NCBI RefSeq assembly: GCF_000979455.1
Contig: NZ_JJOY01000030.1
Location: 124,001-188,000, forward strand
DNA from: Methanosarcina sp. 2.H.T.1A.6
GTDB lineage: Archaea > Halobacteriota > Methanosarcinia > Methanosarcinales > Methanosarcinaceae
DNA: 64,000 nt
Reading direction: 5' to 3'
Positions 53,545-62,153 of this stretch are shown in pieces. The notes beneath the pieces are model-generated. The model was not told the origin of the DNA. It did no database searches and was given only the letters and a program-made list of their open reading frames with translations. Positions within the stretch are counted from its first letter, which is position 1; each line of letters begins with the position of its first letter. The position numbers were made by a program, and so were the translations under genes.

Positions 53545-54351
53545 ATGCCAGTAATGACTATAATAGGGTGCAGGATGTTCGAAGACGAGATAATGCACCT
53601 TCTTGAAAACGACCCCGAGATTGGAAAAGTGCTCGTCGTGGAAAACGAAGACTGCAGCGGTATCATGAGAAAGATGGCCGAAGCAGGAATTGCACACACT
53701 GCTATCCCCTTTGAAGAGATTCCCGAAAAATCGGCAGGGGAAGATAGAGGTTTAACCCTGATTATATACATGCTTGAGCTTGCCCTGCATGCAATCCCTG
53801 AAAACCTTAAAAAAACCGTTTATTCGAAAGTAGAACTTGTGGCTCCCCGTTCGGATGGAGTCCTGCTCTTTTACGGGCTTTGCGGAAACGTACTCGGAAA
53901 CATTGAAGAAGACTTCAAAGCCCTGGACTGCAAGGTCTGCATCCTCAAAGAAGAAAACGGAGAAATCGTGGATGACTGCATCGGGGCTGTGCTCGGAGGC
54001 AGGGGACAGTACCTCAAAGCCCTGAAAAACTGCAGAGGAGTAGGGACCTTTTTCATGACCCCCATGTGGGCTGTGAACTGGAGGGAAATGATCCGGACTG
54101 CAGGCCTGAGCCAGAACCCGGATGATATTAAGATGTCAAAGTTTGTCTTTGACTATGCGGGTTACAAAAAAGTTGCAAGATTAAATACAGGCCTTGCCTA
54201 TGAAAAAGACTTTGATGCCTGTGTAAAGGAATTCTCTACCCTCTTTGAGTTTGAGGTTACAGACCTCGAAGGGACTCTGCAGCTTGTAGATAATTGTTAC
54301 GCAAAAACAAAAGCTTCAGTGCTCGATGCCTGCCCTCGCACCCATGCCTAA
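53545..54351 (+). CDS. DUF1638 protein, paralogue 2
   Basis: The frame opens at TTG 53521, but GAGG at 53533-53536 is well placed for ATG 53545, giving MPVMTIIGCRMFEDEIMHLL (268 aa) with the same N-terminus as its neighbour. Shared motifs are 'VLLFYGLCGNVLG', 'DDCIGAVLGG', 'FFMTPMWAVNWRE' and 'AGYKKVARLNTGLAYE'. The two proteins are clearly similar over their full length, so this is an old tandem duplication with both copies retained and intact. Confidence 0.88.
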   Translation: MPVMTIIGCRMFEDEIMHLLENDPEIGKVLVVENEDCSGIMRKMAEAGIAHTAIPFEEIPEKSAGEDRGLTLIIYMLELALHAIPENLKKTVYSKVELVAPRSDGVLLFYGLCGNVLGNIEEDFKALDCKVCILKEENGEIVDDCIGAVLGGRGQYLKALKNCRGVGTFFMTPMWAVNWREMIRTAGLSQNPDDIKMSKFVFDYAGYKKVARLNTGLAYEKDFDACVKEFSTLFEFEVTDLEGTLQLVDNCYAKTKASVLDACPRTHA

Positions 54352-54665
54352 AAAGGGGTCTGAAAAGCTCATTTTCCGGCCTCATCCCAGTCCTTGAATT
54401 TTTCGTTCATTTTTCGTTCTTTTTTTCTTTATTTCATTTAAGCAAAAACCAATAGCCGGTCGAAATCCTTAGAAAGGGATTTCAGATCGGCTCTGGAACT
54501 TATATTGAGTTTACAGTTTTCAGTCTTACACTTATTACCTTATGATCTCAGCCTTACCGTCCCCTATCAGTTTCCTTTATCAATTTATAAGTATTAATAT
54601 TCAAAGGCAAATTGAAAAAGGACACGAAATCTTAACTGCAAAAGACCTGAGGGGGAATTCAGGAG
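54352..54665. other. intergenic region before the glycogen synthase gene
   Basis: A T-rich run at ~54405-54440 could terminate the DUF1638 transcript. gaggggg at 54650-54656 is the ribosome-binding site of the next gene. No gene is seen. Confidence 0.5.
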
Positions 54666-56483
54666 TTGGGAAACCATTTCATAATAATTACCGGAGAAGA
54701 GGCAGGTCCTGCATCAAACAAAATGGGCGGGATCTGGAACGTCATTAATGAAGAGGCACATAGCCTTGCGGCTCTCTTTGACTCCGGAAAACTCAAGGCA
54801 AAAGAAGACACGGAAATCCTTGTTGCAGGGCCATATTTCGGGCACAGGGGCGCGGACTGGAACCGGGGCTTGAGCAGAATTACGGATATGAACGGGCTTG
54901 ATCCTCTCAGCACTGACGGAGAGCTAGAGAAAAATCTGAAAGCCCTTGAAAACGAAGGCATAAAAGTTTTCACAGGAGAAGAAATGGTAGGAAAAACCCG
55001 AATAGGTTACCTGCAATTTCAGACCTCTGATTTTGGAAAAATCCGCTCAGCATATATGGGAAAAGAGATGACTCTCGAAAGCAGGGTAAAAACCGAAGCC
55101 TATGAACTCCTGGGGCTTGACTCCCTGAGATATGAAAGCATGCCAAATGGCGCGGAATATACCCATTACCTTTCTCTTTCACATTCGATTTCCGAGCTTA
55201 TCCGGCTCCTTGTAAGTTCGGCTCCCAAAACTGCCGACACCTGGGCAGAAGAGGCAGACTCGGGTAAAAATATAATTCCCTGTCCCGGGGTTTCCCTGCA
55301 CTGCCATGAGTTCGGAGTATTTTATGCGCCTGCGAGACTTAAGAAACTGGGAGTCCCGATAAATACTGTCGCAACCCTGCACGCTACCCTTCCTGGCAGA
55401 GCTGCCGGATATAACTCCATTCAAAAAAGAAGAAACAATGACAGTACATGGCCTCCAGGTGTGCCTGAAAACCTTTCCTCCCTCGAAGCCCTTGCCCTTT
55501 ACGCAGACACGGTTACGGCAGTAGGGGAATCTACGCGTCAGGAAGCCAGACTTTTTTACGGGATTAACGGGATTGTCATCAGAAACGGGATAACCATCGC
55601 ATCCGAGAAAATAGACTGGAACCGGAAAGAACACTGCCTCGGACAGATCCGGAATTTCCTTTCCGAAAACCTGTACAGATATCACGGAGGGGAAAAGATC
55701 GAACCCGAAAAGATCATTCCCATTTTCACAATCTCCCGCATAGAAATCGAAAACAAAGGATACCCTGACCTTCTAGATTCCCTTGTGGCTCTCGAGCATG
55801 TAATAAGGAACAGCATCCTGGAAGGGCATATGGAAGAGGGGATAAAGGTAATCTGCTTCCTTGTAGCTGCAGAAGGCCCAAAAAATAACCTCCCGGAAGG
55901 GTTTCCGGTAAACCTGCCAAAAGATGTGCTTGTAGGAAACGAGCTGAGGCTTCAGCAGATGATAGAGGAGAGAGGGCTGGATTTTCCGAAAATGGTAAGG
56001 GGAAAACGTTCCGTTGCTGCGTTGCTCTATCCCCAGATTATCTCAACAGAGGACGGAGGGCTGGGAATGGGAGTGAGGGACTTTATGGCAGGCTGCTGTG
56101 CCGGAGTTTTTCCCTCCCGCTACGATCCGTTCCTGCTCACGGGGCTTGAAGCCGGAAGAGAGGGCACCCCAAGCGTGGTAAGCCGGGTCTGCGGTTTCAG
56201 TGATGCCATAAAAACTATTGAGTCCCTGGTAGAAGGTCTTGGTGGAGTAATAGTGGTAGACAACATAGACCTTTCTTACTATGAGACAGTCCTTGACTAC
56301 GCCCTGGCAGTCAGTTACTTTACCAGAAATTTCGTAGACGACCGGGTGAAATACAAACTTCTCTGCAGGGAAGCTTTTCTCCTTGCAAAGGATATGGACT
56401 GGGAAAACCCTACAGAACAGTATTATGAACTGATAAGCGGGGCACGCTTCTGTAAGCAGGAAAGTCAACTACCCCTGAGCTAA
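54666..56483 (+). CDS. glycogen (starch) synthase, GT3-like, 3' end replaced by IscB element sequence
   Basis: 605 residues from TTG 54666, placed 9 bp after gaggggg. It resembles the GT3 (animal/fungal Gsy-type) glycogen synthases: 'NKMGGIWNVINEEA' near the N-terminus, 'LHCHEFGVFYAPARLKKLGV', 'VATLHATLPGRAAG', and the acceptor/donor site 'GVFPSRYDPFLLTGLEA'. It transfers glucose from a nucleotide sugar to an alpha-1,4-glucan. The last six residues (SQLPLS) and the stop codon come from the left end of the inserted IscB element at 56464, so the native C-terminal tail has been lost, probably without harm. Confidence 0.88.
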   Translation: MGNHFIIITGEEAGPASNKMGGIWNVINEEAHSLAALFDSGKLKAKEDTEILVAGPYFGHRGADWNRGLSRITDMNGLDPLSTDGELEKNLKALENEGIKVFTGEEMVGKTRIGYLQFQTSDFGKIRSAYMGKEMTLESRVKTEAYELLGLDSLRYESMPNGAEYTHYLSLSHSISELIRLLVSSAPKTADTWAEEADSGKNIIPCPGVSLHCHEFGVFYAPARLKKLGVPINTVATLHATLPGRAAGYNSIQKRRNNDSTWPPGVPENLSSLEALALYADTVTAVGESTRQEARLFYGINGIVIRNGITIASEKIDWNRKEHCLGQIRNFLSENLYRYHGGEKIEPEKIIPIFTISRIEIENKGYPDLLDSLVALEHVIRNSILEGHMEEGIKVICFLVAAEGPKNNLPEGFPVNLPKDVLVGNELRLQQMIEERGLDFPKMVRGKRSVAALLYPQIISTEDGGLGMGVRDFMAGCCAGVFPSRYDPFLLTGLEAGREGTPSVVSRVCGFSDAIKTIESLVEGLGGVIVVDNIDLSYYETVLDYALAVSYFTRNFVDDRVKYKLLCREAFLLAKDMDWENPTEQYYELISGARFCKQESQLPLS

Positions 56484-56746
56484 AGACTCAGGGGCTTGTC
56501 TAACAAGCCCTGGTTGACCAGATCACCGATTAGGAGCAACGGAAAATCGGTAAACGATAGGAAAGAATACATAGTTACCCTTGAATGTCGCCTCAGTTTA
56601 AGGCTCTAAGGATGCCGGTTAAACAGTCCTGAGAGGTAGGGACAGTGCTTGCATCGTTAAACCTTTCCATATCAGATCGAGAGGAGGACGGATTCCTGAA
56701 TTGACTCCACAATTCGGATACGCATAACTCTTCGGAGGAAAACTAT
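56464..56746 (+). ncRNA. omega-RNA region of the IscB element
   Basis: The 283 bp upstream of iscB have no ORF. They contain several hairpins (cccctgagc...gctcaggg-like at the left end; ggcttgtctaacaagcc at 56496-56512) and are conserved at about 80% by eye with the iscB-less copy at 60.9-61.1 kb. IscB proteins are known to use such an upstream RNA as guide scaffold, with the guide taken from sequence just outside the left end. Here that would be the last coding bases of the glycogen synthase gene. The exact RNA ends are not determined. Confidence 0.75.
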
Positions 56747-58027
56747 ATGTTAGTTTTCGTAATCAATCAAAACAAAAAACCACTGATGCCCTGCAAACCC
56801 TCAAAAGCCAGAAAGCTACTGCAAGCAGGCAAAGCAAAAGTGGTCCGAAATACGCCATTCACAATCAAGTTACTTTTCAGAAGCAGTGGCTATACTCAAC
56901 CTGTAACTGCAGGGATGGATACCGGCTCTAAGGTAGTGGGCTGTGCAGCCATTGCTAACGGAAAAGTGTTGTATCAGTCCGAAATCTACCTGAGAGAAAA
57001 CGTTTCGAAAAAGATGGAACAACGGAAGATGTACCGGAGAACCCGGAGAAGTCGGAAGACAAGGTATAGACCCGCAAGATTTGATAACCGGGGAAATTCA
57101 AAGAAAGAAGGAAGATTGGCTCCTTCTATCCGAAGCAAACTTGAAGCTCATTTCCGGGAAAAGAGGTTTGTGGAATCCCTGCTTCCTGTAACCGAGTGGA
57201 AGGTAGAACTTGCTTCCTTTGATATTCACAAAATAACAAATCCGGAAGTTTCCGGGATCGGATATCAGGAAGGGGACCTTAAAGGGTTCTACAATATCAA
57301 AGCTTACGTTCTGGACAGGGACGGATACACCTGCCAGCACTGCAGGGGAAAGTCAAAGGATTCCAGGCTGCATTGCCATCATATCGTTTTCAGGTCACAA
57401 AAGGGAACAGATGCACCGGAAAACCTGATAACGCTCTGTGAAACCTGTCACAAAGCCCTGCACAATGGAGAATTCAAGCTTTCAGGGAAAAAGTCAAAAA
57501 CAAAACATGCAACAGAAGTAGGCATTATCAAATCCCAAATCCGGAAATCAGGTTGGAATTTTGCAGAGACTTTCGGGTACGAAACCAAGTACAGGAGAGA
57601 GCAGGTATTGAAGCTGTTAAAAACACATTACTTTGATGCTGTTGCTATTTGTTGCAGGGACGAACAGAAAGTAGAGGTAGAAGAGTCTGTTTTTTTAAAA
57701 AGAAACGTTAGCAAGGGGGATTACCAGCAAAGGACAGGAAAAAGATCCGAAAAGAAAATACATACGGGGAAACTGTTCAACCTGAGAAAATTCGATCTTG
57801 TAAAAACGAGTAAGGGAATTGGGTTTGTCAAAGGCAAAAGGTCTTCCGGATTCTTTGCTATTTCGGATATGTTTGGAAACAAAATCTCAGATAGTGTTAA
57901 CGTGAAGAAAATTTGTGAACGATTGAGGGCCAGGACAAGTACATTAATTCAACAGAGCAGGACGGGGAAGTTTACGCATTCCTCCCCTGAGCTAAAGACT
58001 CAGGGGTTTCCTGCTGAGGGTTTATGA
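56747..58027 (+). CDS. iscB: IscB RNA-guided nuclease
   Basis: 426 residues. The N-terminal PLMP domain has 'NKKPLMPCKPSKARKLLQAG'. RuvC-I is 'AGMDTGSKVVG' (Asp58), followed by the arginine-rich bridge helix 'RRTRRSRKTRYRPARFDNR'. RuvC-II Glu154 is in 'WKVELASFDIHK'. The HNH domain has 'CQHC', His211-His212, Asn227, 'CETCHKAL' and paired CxxC motifs. RuvC-III Asp297 is in 'HYFDAVAICC'. All catalytic residues are present, so it is probably active. IscB cuts DNA complementary to its omega-RNA guide and is the ancestor-type of Cas9. ggagg is correctly placed before ATG 56747. The stop lies in the element's right end. Confidence 0.93.
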   Translation: MLVFVINQNKKPLMPCKPSKARKLLQAGKAKVVRNTPFTIKLLFRSSGYTQPVTAGMDTGSKVVGCAAIANGKVLYQSEIYLRENVSKKMEQRKMYRRTRRSRKTRYRPARFDNRGNSKKEGRLAPSIRSKLEAHFREKRFVESLLPVTEWKVELASFDIHKITNPEVSGIGYQEGDLKGFYNIKAYVLDRDGYTCQHCRGKSKDSRLHCHHIVFRSQKGTDAPENLITLCETCHKALHNGEFKLSGKKSKTKHATEVGIIKSQIRKSGWNFAETFGYETKYRREQVLKLLKTHYFDAVAICCRDEQKVEVEESVFLKRNVSKGDYQQRTGKRSEKKIHTGKLFNLRKFDLVKTSKGIGFVKGKRSSGFFAISDMFGNKISDSVNVKKICERLRARTSTLIQQSRTGKFTHSSPELKTQGFPAEGL

Positions 58028-58101
58028 AATCCTCAGAAGCCATATTTTTGAAATGCAGGAAGGCTTTAGCAAAAATAGATGTGTTTCTTCAGGGTGGTAA
58101 C

Positions 58102-59286
58102 TCATCCGAGGCGGAAGATGAAAAACATGAATCCGGAGTAGAGAAGGAAAAGGATAAGCCCTTCAAACCTTTTTATTCTCCAGCCTGTCCGGATAAAGAG
58201 GAGAAGCAGGAGACTGATAAGCAGCATGAAAGGTGTTATGTAATAGACACTGATTTCGGTTACTGTGAGAGGGTGAACAAGTCCCGAACAGCCCAGAATC
58301 AAGAGAGTATTAGTGATATTTGACCCTATGACGTTTCCAAGAGCTATGCTGGCATAGCCGCTGCGGGCTGCAGAAACCGTTACCATCAGTTCAGGAAGGG
58401 AAGTCCCGATTGCAACAAGGCTTACACCGATAAGAGTCTCGGGAACCTCCAGAATCTGGGCAAAAAATATTGACTGCTCTATGAAATACTTTGCCCCGAT
58501 TATTATAGCAAATCCGCTTGTGACCAGTTTTATAAACTCTATTAAAAGGCTGCTTTCAAAAAGATATTCAGTTTCATTTTCTATCTCAGTTTCATTTTTT
58601 ATTTCAGTTTCATTTTCGGCTTTAATATCAGTGCAAGTTTTATTCTCTGCCCTAATCACTTCTTCTGTTTTAGTTTCTCTTTCTGTTTCTTCATAGCTTT
58701 CTTTTATGGCTTCCTTTATTCTTTTTTCATCTATTCGTCCTCTAATGCCGGTTTCAATCCTTGCTTTTAAATCGAAAATATATTCAAACTTGAAAAAGTA
58801 GTGAATAAAGTCTTTGAAATATATATCTTCTTCGTGTTTTTTCACCTTCTCAAGCAGGAACAGAAGATAGGCAACATATAGAAAAAGAAAAATTGAGGCT
58901 TCAATCCTTGAAATTCTGAAGTCCAGAACAAAAAGTAAAAAAAGAAAGGCGGAAAATAACATAATATAGCCGTCTCTTCTAAGCATTAGTTCTTCAGTCT
59001 TCACATTGGACAGAAGGGCAGCGGTACTCACGACCAGTCCTATGTTTGCGATGTTTGACCCGAGTACATCGCCCATAACTATTCCGCTTGCGTGTTCGAA
59101 GGATGCTGTAAGGGAGGAGGCGAGCTCAGGCATAGATGTCCCTATCGATACCAGAGTTAGCCCGATTATAAACTCTGAGACCCCAAACCTCTTAGCAATC
59201 CAGGACGAGGACATTACAAACAGGTCTGCCCCCTTTACAAGCAGCAGTAGCCCCCCGATAAAAATAAGGGCGTTAATTAAGTACAC
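58102..59286 (-). CDS. sodium/calcium exchanger family protein (CaCA)
   Basis: 394 residues in two homologous halves of ~5 membrane helices. The alpha repeats are 'IGTSMPELASSLTASFEHAS', then 'GSNIANIGLV', in the first half, and 'AIGTSLPELMVTVSAARSGY', then 'GNVIGSNITNTLLILG', in the second. The linker between halves is long and low in complexity (ETEIKNETEIENETEY). It exports Ca2+ in exchange for Na+ (or H+). The start of a + strand frame at 58024 overlaps it antisense and is not a gene. Confidence 0.92.
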   Translation of the reverse strand: MYLINALIFIGGLLLLVKGADLFVMSSSWIAKRFGVSEFIIGLTLVSIGTSMPELASSLTASFEHASGIVMGDVLGSNIANIGLVVSTAALLSNVKTEELMLRRDGYIMLFSAFLFLLFVLDFRISRIEASIFLFLYVAYLLFLLEKVKKHEEDIYFKDFIHYFFKFEYIFDLKARIETGIRGRIDEKRIKEAIKESYEETERETKTEEVIRAENKTCTDIKAENETEIKNETEIENETEYLFESSLLIEFIKLVTSGFAIIIGAKYFIEQSIFFAQILEVPETLIGVSLVAIGTSLPELMVTVSAARSGYASIALGNVIGSNITNTLLILGCSGLVHPLTVTEISVYYITPFMLLISLLLLLFIRTGWRIKRFEGLILFLLYSGFMFFIFRLG

Positions 59287-59460
59287 ATTGAATTGTGAAC
59301 TCGAGTTTTATTTAAAGATATCCTTTAAGCTGCCGTACCTGATAATATGCTAATAAATGACAACCTGTAAGAAAAGGATAATATCTCATCAGGTAACGCT
59401 TTTCAGAAATTAGAAACACTTGCAGGAAAATGCCAATTTTAAAAACAATTGAGGAGTTAA

Positions 59461-60030
59461 TCAGGCAAGTTTTAACTCCATTATATAACAGGTCTCATTC
59501 TGGCCGCATATACCTTCTATTTTTTTGATTATCTGAAAATCCATTTTTTCGTACAACTTTATTGCAGGGGTATTTTTTACATTTACATACAGCAGAATAG
59601 AGTATATTCCGTTCAGCCTCATTTCCGTTATGCTTTCTTCCAGAAGCGTCCTGCCATATCCTTTTCCCCGGAATTTCTTGTCGATTGCAATTGAGTAAAC
59701 TACGGATTTCTTTTTCAGTCCTTTGAACGAAAGTTCTGGTTTCAGGTAGTATATACAGTAACCTGCAATTTTGTCCTGGTTTTTAATTACGTAAAAGATT
59801 TTTCTGAATTTCTTTGAATATTTTATAAGATTTTCCTGTTTCTTACTATCAAATCCCTCTGCCTGAATTCTAAGAATCTCAGGAAGCATAGTTTCATCTA
59901 CAGGCAAAATATGTTCCTTTTCGGTATGTTTCCATTCTTTTAGAAGATGAGCCCCGATTGTATCCCGCAGTAGTTTCAGAAAACTCGCAAAATATGAAAA
60001 TAATCTCATGTAAATTTGTGTGGGATCCAT
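59461..60030 (-). CDS. GNAT acetyltransferase, tandem paralogue 1
   Basis: 189 residues with the RimI-like GNAT core 'VVYSIAIDKKFRGKGYGRTL' and 'LYVNVKNTPAIKLYEKMDFQ'. The N-terminal ~30 residues precede the fold. It is very similar over the full length to the next gene (60195-60764) on the same strand, 165 bp away, a recent tandem duplication. The substrate is probably a protein N-terminus or small amine, but this cannot be read from the sequence. Confidence 0.9.
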   Translation of the reverse strand: MDPTQIYMRLFSYFASFLKLLRDTIGAHLLKEWKHTEKEHILPVDETMLPEILRIQAEGFDSKKQENLIKYSKKFRKIFYVIKNQDKIAGYCIYYLKPELSFKGLKKKSVVYSIAIDKKFRGKGYGRTLLEESITEMRLNGIYSILLYVNVKNTPAIKLYEKMDFQIIKKIEGICGQNETCYIMELKLA

Positions 60031-60194
60031 AGAATCACCTTAAAGTGGAAAGCCATTGATATAATTCTCCGTGGGTTTTGTTGCTGCTATTAAAAGAAAC
60101 TCTTTCCTTTGCTGCAGATATAAAGTTATGAACTACAGGCATACTGAACTGTAAAACCGAATTTTTATATAAATATACCCTCTGAGTCCTGAAA

Positions 60195-60764
60195 TCAAAA
60201 AAGTTTAAGTTCCATTTTGTAGCACATCTCCTTTTGTCCACATACGTTTTCTACTTCTTTGATTATCAAAAAGCCCGTTTTCTCGTATAATTTTATGGCA
60301 GGGGTATTGTTTACGTTTACGTACAGGAGGACAGACAATACCCTATTCAGCTTCATTTCCCTGATGCTTTCTTCCAGAAGCTTCCTGCCAAATCCCTTCT
60401 TTCTGAATTTACTATCAATTGCGATCGAATAAATTACAGATTTTTTCTCAAAACCCCGGGATGAAAAAACCGGTTTCAGGTGATATATGCAGTAGCCTAT
60501 TACATTATCTTGGCTCTTAATTACATAAAAGACTTTTCTGAATTTCTGTGAATATTTTATAATTTCCCCCTGCCTTTCATTTTTAAATCCTTCTGCCTGA
60601 ATTCTAAGGATTTCCGGAAGCATGGTATCGTCAACAGTTCCAATATTGTCATATTCAATTTGCTTCCATCCCTTTAAAAGAAAAATTCCTGCGGTATCCC
60701 ATAGTGTTTTTTTAAAACCTCTTAAATATAGATCTGGCTTTGCGTGGATTTTTGCAAGATCCAT
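60195..60764 (-). CDS. GNAT acetyltransferase, tandem paralogue 2
   Basis: 189 residues, the same length and layout as its neighbour: 'VIYSIAIDSKFRKKGFGRKL' and 'LYVNVNNTPAIKLYEKTGFL'. The acetyl-CoA loop here (RKKGFGRK) is slightly altered from the Q/R-x-x-G-x-G/A consensus but is still compatible with activity. The upstream 80 bp lead to the end of the iscB-less element. Confidence 0.9.
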   Translation of the reverse strand: MDLAKIHAKPDLYLRGFKKTLWDTAGIFLLKGWKQIEYDNIGTVDDTMLPEILRIQAEGFKNERQGEIIKYSQKFRKVFYVIKSQDNVIGYCIYHLKPVFSSRGFEKKSVIYSIAIDSKFRKKGFGRKLLEESIREMKLNRVLSVLLYVNVNNTPAIKLYEKTGFLIIKEVENVCGQKEMCYKMELKLF

Positions 60765-60844
60765 ATATCTCCTGAAGTGCTAGAATTGAAAGAAATAAAA
60801 CAATCATTATATATAAATTAAATAAGTTTTTCAGTTCACTCCGC

Positions 60845-61100
60845 TCATAAATCCTCAGCAAGAAACCCCGGAATCTTTAGCTCGGGGGAGAAACGCGTCA
60901 GAAAGGTTTAGCGATGCGAGCACTTCCCTACTTCTCAGGACTGTTTAACTGGTATCCTTAGAGCCTGAAACTGAAGCGGTATTTCAGGGCAACTATTTCT
61001 TTCCGATCGGTCCCCTATTTTCCGTTGCTCCAAATCGGGGATCTGATCAACCAGGGCTTGTCAGACACGTCCCTGAGTCTTTAGCTCAGAGATAGTTGAC
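60845..61100 (-). mobile_element. 256-bp iscB-less relative of the IscB element with omega-RNA-like region
   Basis: Read on the minus strand it starts GTCAACTA, follows the 56464-56670 region at ~80% identity through 'cgctaaacctttc', then jumps directly to the right-end hairpin (ccccgagctaaag) and 'tgctgaggatttatga'. The iscB gene is missing. It is inserted in the 3' end of nikR in the same orientation as that gene, supplying its last codons and stop. It is thus a non-autonomous miniature element that retains a potential guide-RNA scaffold. Confidence 0.85.
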
Positions 61101-61519
61101 ACTGTCCTCTCTTCAGGTACGGTTGTTAATCTGGCGTGCTTAACTCCCTTTAAACTAAGGATTTTTTCAGCCAGTTCCACTATTTTTTCTCCATCCCCTT
61201 CGAGGATTATCACTTCAAAGCAGAAATTTTCTTCGATATGGAAATGGACTGAAGAGCTTATCAGATCCATGTATTCATGCTGAATTTCTGCCAAGGCACT
61301 TGTTACGCCTTTTTTTGAGCAATCGTATACAATAGAGATGCTTGCAGCCCTTGTGCCCTTTATCTGCTGCATCCATTCATAGTGCTGGTTGTATGTTCTT
61401 ATGGCATCCCTTATGCCTTCAGAACGTGAGGAGTATCCTCTCTTCATAAGGGCTTTATCAAACTTATCCAGAAGCTCCCCGGGAAGGGAAATCCCTATTC
61501 TCATAAGTCTTTTTTCCAT
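61061..61519 (-). CDS. nikR: nickel-responsive regulator NikR, C-terminus extended by insertion
   Basis: 152 residues: an N-terminal ribbon-helix-helix DNA-binding domain ('MRIGISLPGELLDKFDKALM') and a C-terminal ACT-like nickel-binding domain with the four square-planar ligands His81, His92, His94 and Cys100 ('IQHEYMD ... VHFHIEENFCFEV'). When nickel is plentiful the tetramer represses nickel uptake genes. The domain ends near 'VKHARLTTVPE'. The last residues (STISELKTQGRV) are encoded by the inserted miniature element and are not native. The gene is monocistronic; a candidate operator lies 105 bp upstream. Confidence 0.93.
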   Translation of the reverse strand: MEKRLMRIGISLPGELLDKFDKALMKRGYSSRSEGIRDAIRTYNQHYEWMQQIKGTRAASISIVYDCSKKGVTSALAEIQHEYMDLISSSVHFHIEENFCFEVIILEGDGEKIVELAEKILSLKGVKHARLTTVPEERTVSTISELKTQGRV

Positions 61520-61621
61520 ACACCTCTCCTGAATATGGTATCCTTTCTGTCAGGCTTTTCTGGCCTCAGTCGTTTTACTGATGAAAAATCAAACCTGTTG
61601 ACCAAACAGATAAAATCCACC

Positions 61622-61663
61622 ATATATCCTAATCCCCATAAAATATAATATTCAAGGATATAT
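61622..61663 (-). promoter_or_regulatory. candidate nikR promoter-operator: inverted repeat around a TATA box
   Basis: Exact 9-bp arms atatatcct (61622-61630) and aggatatat (61655-61663) flank 24 bp that contain tattatattt on the minus strand, a good TATA box for nikR. Long-spaced palindromes are typical of NikR-bound sites, so autoregulation is plausible. The arms do not resemble the E. coli GTATGA half-site. Confidence 0.45.
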
Positions 61664-62153
61664 TTAAGATTTTATCGTATTCAGAGACATAAACAGTCAC
61701 AGGATAGAGATAATTAGACTCTGGAGTTATGTTTGATTCAAAAGATGTTTATCTGACAAAATGACGGCATGAATGGACTGGTACAGACAAAAGTCTTCAT
61801 GCCGGAACTTCTGTCCCTGCCTGACAAAGCTGCGAAAAAGGGTATTTTTGCCCCAGAGGACAGTTTCTAAGACGAAAATGAAAGTGACTTTTCTTCCTTT
61901 TTACAGGCCGAATCTTTCCTATAAATCACCCTTGATGGCAGACGATGCTGATTATTAGAAAATTTACAATAAATTAAAATTTTTACAACGACCGGTGAGG
62001 TTTCAGGCAACCCTGTTGGTTCCCAAAAAGCTTATTAAAGCCAGAGTTCTATAGCGTGAAACGCGTTTACTCTAAAAGTTCAGGAATTTAACTGATAAAG
62101 GATAATTTCCTTACTTATCTAATTTAATTAATTTAATAGAAGAGTTGAGAATT
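61664..62153. other. intergenic region between nikR and the FKBP gene
   Basis: A 33-codon frame at 61769-61870 (MNGLVQTKVFMPELLSLPDK ... FAPEDSF) looks partly coding-like but lacks a ribosome-binding site, so I do not call it a gene. AT-rich sequence at 62110-62140 should hold the promoter of the FKBP gene. Nothing else is seen. Confidence 0.35.

Larger units (their letters stand above)
56464..58027 (+). mobile_element. IscB element (IS200/IS605-associated type, no transposase)
   Basis: The boundaries come from comparison with the deleted relative at 60845-61100: both begin GTCAACTA and end TGAGGRTTTATGA. Both ends carry a similar hairpin string, ctgagctaaagactcagggg. The element holds a 5' structured non-coding region and iscB but no TnpA, so it depends on a transposase elsewhere. 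It is inserted in the 3' end of the glycogen synthase gene in the same orientation. Confidence 0.85.

Noticed and set aside
58024-58323. 99-aa + strand ORF after iscB
   Set aside because: Mostly antisense to the exchanger gene. It starts at the ATG formed by the element's right end and has no recognisable family.
58745-58775. gtttcaatccttg match to the 37-bp CRISPR-type repeat
   Set aside because: Only the first ~13 bases match. It lies inside the linker of the Na+/Ca2+ exchanger coding sequence and the rest diverges, so it is coincidental. The same applies to gtttcaatccct in the FKBP gene near 62372.
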